The notes under the pieces are model-generated. The model ran no database searches. It had not been told where the DNA came from and saw nothing but the letters and a program-made list of their open reading frames with translations. Below are positions 62,001 through 64,000 of a stretch of 64,000 nt of DNA, piece after piece (the stretch's first letter is position 1; every line of letters begins with the position of its first letter). The position numbers and the translations under genes are program-made. The DNA is from Dama dama (Eukaryota; Chordata; Mammalia; Artiodactyla; Cervidae): NCBI RefSeq assembly GCF_033118175.1, contig NC_083701.1, positions 10,001,501 to 10,065,500 of the forward strand. Direction: 5' to 3'.

Positions 62001-62740
62001 AAGAAAGACTAGCAAAAATATCCAGAAATTACACAGAATATTATATAAGTCTATATCTGACAACTGAGTTAGAGGCTTGACAAGAGTCTCCACGTCTATG
62101 TGGAGAAACTCAAAGCTTACAAATGTATTTTGCTTGGAAGGCAGCATGTAAGTACCAACAAGATATTTAATATTCCTGCGATTAGTCACTCGGTATACAA
62201 TAAAATTTACTCAGAAAAGAGAATGTAATCTAAGGCAGCCCAGTCACACAAAAAAGAAAGCAAAGAAAGAGAAGCCAAATATGAGGAACTGACCAGAAGT
62301 TAATAAAACAAGATACATCATACTTGGACACTCTGCTTTGATATTTTAACGGATATATGCATTCCAAGGTGTTAGCAGAAATTCTAGTGGAACAACGCAC
62401 ATGATACCAAGAACATGACTGCATTTCCTACTTAAGGGGGCAAAGCGGTTAGGTGGTTGAACCAGTGCTCAAAGGGACATTGTCTGACTCAACCCCGTAC
62501 TCTTCCCACACCGACTCCACTGGCTCCATGAATAACTCTCTCATACAGGTAAGAGGATTTCAAATAAACTCAAAACAGAATGCATACAGCACACCGACTT
62601 ACGCAAAAACTGGTCTCACAGCGTTATTCATATTCCCAAAGCTCGCCCGGCCCAGCAGTTCTCTGAAGCAGTTTTCAGCCAGCACAGCGGGATTCTCTTC
62701 TTTGTCTGCTGCTGAAGGAGAAGGAGGAGGGCCTATGCGA
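25965..62740 (-). CDS. EFR3A: EFR3A (EFR3 homolog A), 3' seventeen coding exons
   Basis: Known role: peripheral plasma-membrane protein that, with TTC7 and FAM126, recruits phosphatidylinositol 4-kinase III alpha (PI4KA) to make plasma-membrane PI4P. It is a rod of ARM/HEAT-like helical repeats held by N-terminal palmitoylated cysteines. Seen: seventeen GT-AG exons on the minus strand join in continuous phase into 608 complete codons plus a stop at 25965-25967. Recognised segments include RIGPP near the first exon, NTLLKHLRLSVEFEANDL, ELRQLVLEVMHNLMDRHDNR, AALVAAYL-like helices and the terminal YEMKFPDLCVY. I recall about 821 residues for the human protein, so about 213 N-terminal residues lie beyond 64000. 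Exons 5' to 3': 62603-62740, 60265-60343, 57817-57952, 55999-56166, 54093-54207, 53262-53313, 51754-51926, 51146-51221, 49766-49927, 48979-49110, 47812-47879, 46735-46862, 39684-39775, 35054-35102, 31008-31111, 30453-30502, 25965-26070. It could only be confused with EFR3B; the match to EFR3A is near-exact. Confidence 0.96.
26480..27500. mobile_element. Ancient L1 3'-region fragments (probable)
   Basis: Recognisable degenerate blocks: attataaataaggctgacag, ctggctgcaccattctctta, gctgaataatatttcactgt, cgaagtgtttgtaccatttt. This is the order of old mammalian L1 3' sequence, split into at least two segments. Subfamily not determined. Confidence 0.5.
27853..28060 (-). mobile_element. Bov-tA SINE
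   Basis: Antisense copy from ctaagttgtgtctgactctt to ccactgagccaccagggcag. Confidence 0.92.
28503..28690 (+). repeat. MIR-like fragment
   Basis: agcaagttactttacttctc, ctaagcctcagtgtctttacc and gtggtgaggattagc match the MIR layout. Confidence 0.6.
30009..30217 (-). mobile_element. Bov-tA SINE
   Basis: Antisense copy from gctaagtcgtgtctgactct to gaaccaacaggaaagccc, in the last EFR3A intron. Confidence 0.92.
30453..30502 (-). CDS. EFR3A: EFR3A exon (ANLLHDRLAQILELTI)
   Basis: Acceptor tctccttcgtag, donor GTAAGG. A 50-bp exon encoding ANLLHDRLAQILELTI, too short to stand out as an open frame. It was found by looking for the missing stretch between the charged helix and the terminal exon. Confidence 0.95.
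31008..31111 (-). CDS. EFR3A: EFR3A exon (TSGMEEQEKEKRRLVIEK...)
   Basis: Acceptor aaacatttatatag, donor GTAAGT. The 104-bp exon encodes TSGMEEQEKEKRRLVIEKF and QKAPFEEIAAQCESK, a highly charged, probably helical segment. Confidence 0.95.
33478..33615 (+). repeat. MIR-like fragment
   Basis: gagatttggctctggtattt, actagctatgtggtctcagg, cttctctgcctcagtgttct. Confidence 0.65.
34060..35036 (+). pseudogene. BovB (RTE) LINE fragment with reverse transcriptase remnant
   Basis: 5'-truncated BovB in sense with + (antisense to EFR3A). Residues MSPCLFNLYAEYIMRNAG and LRYADDTTLM are the end of the reverse transcriptase palm, with the YADD catalytic motif. The frame then shifts near 34350-34370, and a second frame (34371-34784) carries the C-terminal part (FIFLGSKITADGDCSHEIKR). 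It ends gactgagcaactgaactgaa with no obvious A tail. A dead element. Confidence 0.92.
35054..35102 (-). CDS. EFR3A: EFR3A exon (VSNTEEITFEALKKAI)
   Basis: Acceptor aaaatcacttttctctag, donor GTAAGA. A 49-bp exon encoding VSNTEEITFEALKKAI. A BovB LINE fragment ends about 15 bp beyond its donor. Confidence 0.94.
35103..39683. other. EFR3A intron
   Basis: AT-rich; one Bov-A monomer at 35372-35490 with a short (AC)n tail. No exon or named repeat seen in about 36.2-39.6 kb. Confidence 0.5.
35372..35490 (+). mobile_element. Bov-A SINE monomer
   Basis: gagaaggcaatggcaaccca to gagtcggacacgactgagcg; ends in acacacacacac. Confidence 0.9.
39684..39775 (-). CDS. EFR3A: EFR3A exon (EDRLSRRKSIVDTVSIQVD...)
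   Basis: Acceptor tttttttttttaattgtag, donor GTAAGT. The 92-bp exon encodes EDRLSRRKSIVDTVSIQVD and then ILPNSIPSDDV. RLSRRKS is a basophilic kinase-type context. This begins the flexible C-terminal part. Confidence 0.95.
40105..40215 (+). mobile_element. Ruminant L1 3' end (short)
   Basis: ttgacagaaaacaacaaaat, tctgtaaagcaattatgctt, then an A-rich tail. Confidence 0.6.
40724..41063 (+). mobile_element. Palindromic DNA-transposon MITE (Tigger-like, probable)
   Basis: Starts CAGTTGACC and ends with the exact inverse GGTCAACTG. The inner arms are also complementary (tgaacaacctgg versus accagtgttgttca). Interior text (ggccctccagatccatggtt, gcagattcaaccaactgg) fits a Tigger-type element. A Bov-A SINE is inserted in the left arm after position 40732. 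Confidence 0.7.
40733..40855 (+). mobile_element. Bov-A SINE monomer nested in a MITE
   Basis: ggaaatggcaacccactcca to gagtcggacacgactgagca, sitting inside the left terminal repeat of the older element. Confidence 0.85.
41139..41250 (+). mobile_element. CHR-type SINE
   Basis: gggactttcctggtggtcca, gtggttaagactctgtgctc, ggttggggaactaagatccc. Confidence 0.8.
41575..41800 (+). mobile_element. hAT-type MITE (probable)
   Basis: agggttcttaaccttggcac, gggccagataattcttgccg, cagaatattagcagcatccc, acagttgaggaccactgac. The terminal halves are complementary (gttcttaacc versus ttgaggacc). Subfamily not named. Confidence 0.65.
45703..45738 (-). CDS. Candidate 36-nt EFR3A cassette microexon
   Basis: Seen on the minus strand: a pyrimidine-rich acceptor (ctctctttccttcag), a 36-nt exon and a GTAAAT donor. 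Its phase is 1-1, exactly that of the flanking exon junction. Inclusion would insert GKKPHKPRHKCK between ...YVPQVT and DEDRLSRRKS without a stop or frameshift. The peptide is very basic (7 Lys/Arg and 2 His of 12). The donor has A at +5 instead of G, which fits an alternative rather than constitutive exon. I do not recall this insert in an EFR3A reference protein, so it could be a tissue-specific microexon or a chance decoy. Confidence 0.5.
46735..46862 (-). CDS. EFR3A: EFR3A exon (LPKSLEKHDKNLYFLTNKI...)
   Basis: Acceptor gatcaacttgacag, donor GTAAGG. The 128-bp exon encodes LPKSLEKHDKNLYFLTNKIA and ends in YSVERLSVPYVPQVT. It is followed by the largest intron, about 6.96 kb, which holds the candidate cassette microexon. 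Confidence 0.95.
47812..47879 (-). CDS. EFR3A: EFR3A exon (VIEIRTMEAPYFLPEHIF...)
   Basis: Acceptor tatttttcag, donor GTATGT. The 68-bp exon encodes VIEIRTMEAPYFLPEHIFRD, then KC and two bases of a Met codon. Confidence 0.95.
48979..49110 (-). CDS. EFR3A: EFR3A exon (DSAIINEDNLSMFHRCG...)
   Basis: Acceptor tgtttaattaaag, which is A-rich and weak, and donor GTAATA. The 132-bp exon, phase 0-0, encodes DSAIINEDNLSMFHRCGIMA and AAYLNFVSQMIAVPAFCQHV. Weak splice sites and a multiple-of-three length would permit in-frame skipping. Confidence 0.94.
49766..49927 (-). CDS. EFR3A: EFR3A exon (NGQQLYRHIYLGCKEED...)
   Basis: Acceptor tttcccttttcag, donor GTATGC. The 162-bp exon, phase 0-0, encodes NGQQLYRHIYLGCKEEDNVQ and helices through IELANEEVVIDLIRLAIALQ. 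Confidence 0.95.
51146..51221 (-). CDS. EFR3A: EFR3A exon (IIPDVADLKIKREKICRQD...)
   Basis: Acceptor ggttctctctag, donor GTGAGA. The 76-bp exon encodes IIPDVADLKIKREKICRQD followed by TSFMKK, a Lys/Arg-rich link between repeats. Confidence 0.94.
51754..51926 (-). CDS. EFR3A: EFR3A exon (VTSGYKAKTIVTALPGS...)
   Basis: Acceptor ctccctgtaatcag, donor GTATGT. The 173-bp exon, the longest here, encodes VTSGYKAKTIVTALPGSFLD, PLLSPSLMEDYELRQLVLEV and MHNLMDRHDNRAKLRGI. Two clear repeat helices. Confidence 0.96.
52145..52300 (-). repeat. MIR-like fragment
   Basis: catatgccaggcatgactct, cattttgtaaaagaaaactg, aggctcagagaggttaag: antisense MIR. Confidence 0.7.
53262..53313 (-). CDS. EFR3A: EFR3A exon (DLGTRRIQIMLLRSLLM)
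   Basis: Acceptor gtgtattttag, donor GTAAGG. A 52-bp short exon encoding DLGTRRIQIMLLRSLLM. Confidence 0.94.
53887..54015 (+). mobile_element. Bov-tA SINE, 3'-truncated
   Basis: Head gggcttccctggaggtgcat and gggtttgatccctgggttgg, then Bov-A text that stops at ttctggcctggag. The last part is missing. Confidence 0.85.
54093..54207 (-). CDS. EFR3A: EFR3A exon (FFGSNLPDYQR...)
   Basis: Acceptor tatttttatag, donor GTATGT. The 115-bp exon encodes FFGSNLPDYQRSEIMMFIMG and ends at STHTLDISQL. A mariner fragment begins 83 bp beyond its acceptor side, at 54290. Confidence 0.94.
54290..54727 (+). pseudogene. Mariner transposon 5' half with broken transposase
   Basis: Starts TTAGGTTAG immediately after a TA dinucleotide, as mariner insertions do. 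A transposase frame opens at ATG 54475 and reads MLYYLKKGKNATEMQ..., then a TGA at 54592, then QKWF and DSDQIKTLIENNQ, the mariner N-terminal helix-turn-helix region. Homology stops at about 54727, before any catalytic DD[D/E] residues. It lies in an EFR3A intron, antisense to the gene. Non-functional. Confidence 0.85.
55167..55275 (+). mobile_element. Bov-A SINE monomer
   Basis: gggaatggcaacccactcca to gagtcggacacgactgaagt, with a small internal deletion. Confidence 0.88.
55999..56166 (-). CDS. EFR3A: EFR3A exon (PTVLEVFNTLLKHLRLS...)
   Basis: Acceptor gggctcatttgcag, donor GTGAGT. The 168-bp exon encodes PTVLEVFNTLLKHLRLSVEF, a polar loop (NDLQGGSIGSANLNTSSKDS) and the helix EKIVQNAIIQTIG. 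Confidence 0.95.
56167..57816. other. EFR3A intron
   Basis: No exon and no repeat I can name; ordinary AT-rich intron. Confidence 0.5.
57817..57952 (-). CDS. EFR3A: EFR3A exon (AQYSHHVIQEILGHLD...)
   Basis: Acceptor gtttctcttag, donor GTAAGT. The 136-bp exon encodes helices AQYSHHVIQEILGHLD and GIIQVLLEAVAIAAKGSI. Typical HEAT/ARM-like alternation of hydrophobic positions. Confidence 0.95.
58159..58368 (-). mobile_element. Bov-tA SINE
   Basis: Antisense copy from gctgctcagtcctgtccaac to tgagccaccagggaagccca. Confidence 0.92.
58960..59055 (+). mobile_element. L1 3' end with A tail
   Basis: tgttgtacaccttaaactta, tatgtcaattatatttcaat, aataaactgggaaaact, then about 14 A residues. Confidence 0.65.
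59160..59530 (+). repeat. MIR split by a Bov-A insertion
   Basis: Left half: attcaaatcctgactttcta, ctgtgtgcccctgagtgagg. Right half: aaatgaaataaagcatgtaa, gccagcacttgataaatg. The halves are separated by the SINE at 59279-59415. Confidence 0.7.
59279..59415 (+). mobile_element. Bov-A SINE monomer with target duplication
   Basis: Bov-A body inside a MIR, flanked by the direct repeat ACTTCAT (59272-59278 and 59416-59422), which marks a clean insertion. Confidence 0.9.
60265..60343 (-). CDS. EFR3A: EFR3A exon (HLDHHKLWDPNEF...)
   Basis: Acceptor ctgttaatttcag, donor GTAAGG. The 79-bp exon encodes HLDHHKLWDPNEFAVHCFKI and runs to a Gln at the exon end. In frame with both neighbours. Confidence 0.95.
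61511..61632 (+). mobile_element. Bov-A SINE monomer
   Basis: ggagaagggtatggcaaccc through cacaaagagttggacacaac. Confidence 0.88.
62603..62740 (-). CDS. EFR3A: EFR3A exon (RIGPPPSPS...VRPVF)
   Basis: Acceptor tttcttttccag before TCGCATAGG and donor GCGT at 62601-62602. The 138-bp exon encodes a Pro/Ser-rich loop, DKEENPAVLAENCFRELLGR, and the start of a repeat helix. It begins with one nucleotide of a Ser codon, so the preceding exon lies beyond the window edge. Confidence 0.95.
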
Positions 62741-64000
62741 CTGGAAAAGAAAGAGAAATGAAGACAACCAAACAAATGCAAGACTTCTGATACCAGTTCT
62801 AACAATTAAACAGAAGAGATTTGACTTCTCGGAATTTCTAACATGACATTTTCTTTTTATCTCAAAATAACTTTAGAGCTTAATTTTACTTCATGAATTC
62901 AACACCCTGAAGCTGATCATATAATCTTTCAAGACTGGAGAATTAAATTCAATTGTATTAATTTGTTTCTAACAGAATATATTTTCCAAAGACAAAATAC
63001 TCAACAGTTGCTATTTTGTAAAATTCCTATAACTTCTGTACATTTAGAGCACAGTCTCAGTAAGAAAAAAGTGCCCAAAGATCACACAGATTAAGTGTAA
63101 GAGAGCAAAAGTAAAATCAAGCAGAAAACTATGACCCAGTATAAATGAAAGCTAATTACAACACCTGTAAATCTCCTCAGTGGACACTACTTGTTTATAT
63201 TTTAACACTTTATTTCATGTACAATAATAACCAAAAAAAAGCGTATCTGTGGCACTGGGATAAAACCATGAGAAAATACAACTTCTTAAAATTTGTCAAC
63301 CAATTAAATTTAATCCTGTACCTCAAAAGCCACAACCATGGGGAATCAGTTCTCAACCAGCTAAGTACCTTCAGAAAAACTAACCTCAGCTACAATGCCA
63401 AGACTAGGAAAAATAAAGAAGGTGTTAAAATATATCAAGTTTCACACTTTAGGTTTCTAAAGCTGCAGACAGTCACAACTAAGAAATCTAGTGTAAATAC
63501 TTTCTGTAATTGCCATAAATTTCGATAAACATATTAAGTGCTTACAGAGTTACCAACTTCATCCTTTCACTTCTAAACCATGTTTATTTTGGCATTGCAC
63601 ACATAATCATCAAAACTACAAAATAAAGTTAAACTTTTAGAACTACAGAGATAAATATCTTTTAAATTTGATTCAGACTTTCCCTCTTTAAACTGCAAGA
63701 AAAGGGAAATCAGGAAATAAGCCGAACTGGAAAACACTGCTTCTAAAACTTGGTTGTATAGTACCTCTGTGTAAGGCAACAGAAATCTGCCCGGAAATCA
63801 TGCTCGTGGCATTTGAAAAAGGAGAATGAGGTACAGAATTCTAAGTTCAACAGGATATTGGTGTGCAGGGAGTGGAGGGGTCAGCATATGCCCCAAAACA
63901 ATATTCCATGCCAAAATATCTTAGAAGAATAAACAATAAATAAATAGTCTAGTATTTATGTTGAAAAAGCATATAGAGTGAATAGTAGCTGCTATTATTA
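62741..64000. other. EFR3A intron, running out of the window
   Basis: No sequence matching the preceding EFR3A exon is present on the minus strand. AT-rich, nothing else recognised. Confidence 0.55.

Overview
This is a mammalian nuclear window from a ruminant (Bovidae; cattle-like, species not resolvable by eye). The ruminant call rests on many Bov-tA / Bov-A SINE copies, two 3' fragments of the RTE-type LINE BovB, CHR-type tRNA-derived SINEs and a bovine-type mariner fragment. Two multi-exon protein genes lie tail to tail. I assembled both by reading splice sites and checking that codon phase runs unbroken from exon to exon.

From 2177 to 21057 on the + strand lie the last 11 coding exons of OC90 (otoconin-90), the secreted matrix protein of otoconia. 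Exons 1-3 here encode a first phospholipase-A2-like domain. Five short exons that all begin and end in phase 1 encode a Ser/Thr/Glu-rich linker. The last three encode a second PLA2-like domain and an acidic tail ending in TAG at 21055-21057, with AATAAA at 21279. Together they give 432 complete codons. The signal peptide and N-terminus lie upstream of the window. Both PLA2 domains have lost the metal-binding Asp that follows the catalytic His, as expected for a structural, non-enzymatic protein.

After about 2 kb of intergenic DNA, the - strand carries the 3' UTR and the last 17 coding exons of EFR3A (62740 down to 25965), giving 608 complete codons to the stop. This is roughly the C-terminal three quarters of the plasma-membrane protein that anchors the PI4KA phosphatidylinositol 4-kinase complex; the palmitoylated N-terminus lies beyond 64000. 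The OC90-EFR3A convergent neighbourhood matches my memory of human 8q24.22. Both genes are connected with the inner ear.

The rest is introns and repeats: about 20 SINE copies, BovB, L1, MIR and DNA-transposon remnants, a large AGT trinucleotide array (about 3.3-4.14 kb) in an OC90 intron, and an antisense solo retroviral LTR with a perfect 5-bp target duplication only 35 bp beyond an OC90 splice donor.

The most interesting candidate is a 36-nt, phase-preserving, very basic microexon in the largest EFR3A intron (45703-45738, - strand). No new multi-gene system was seen.
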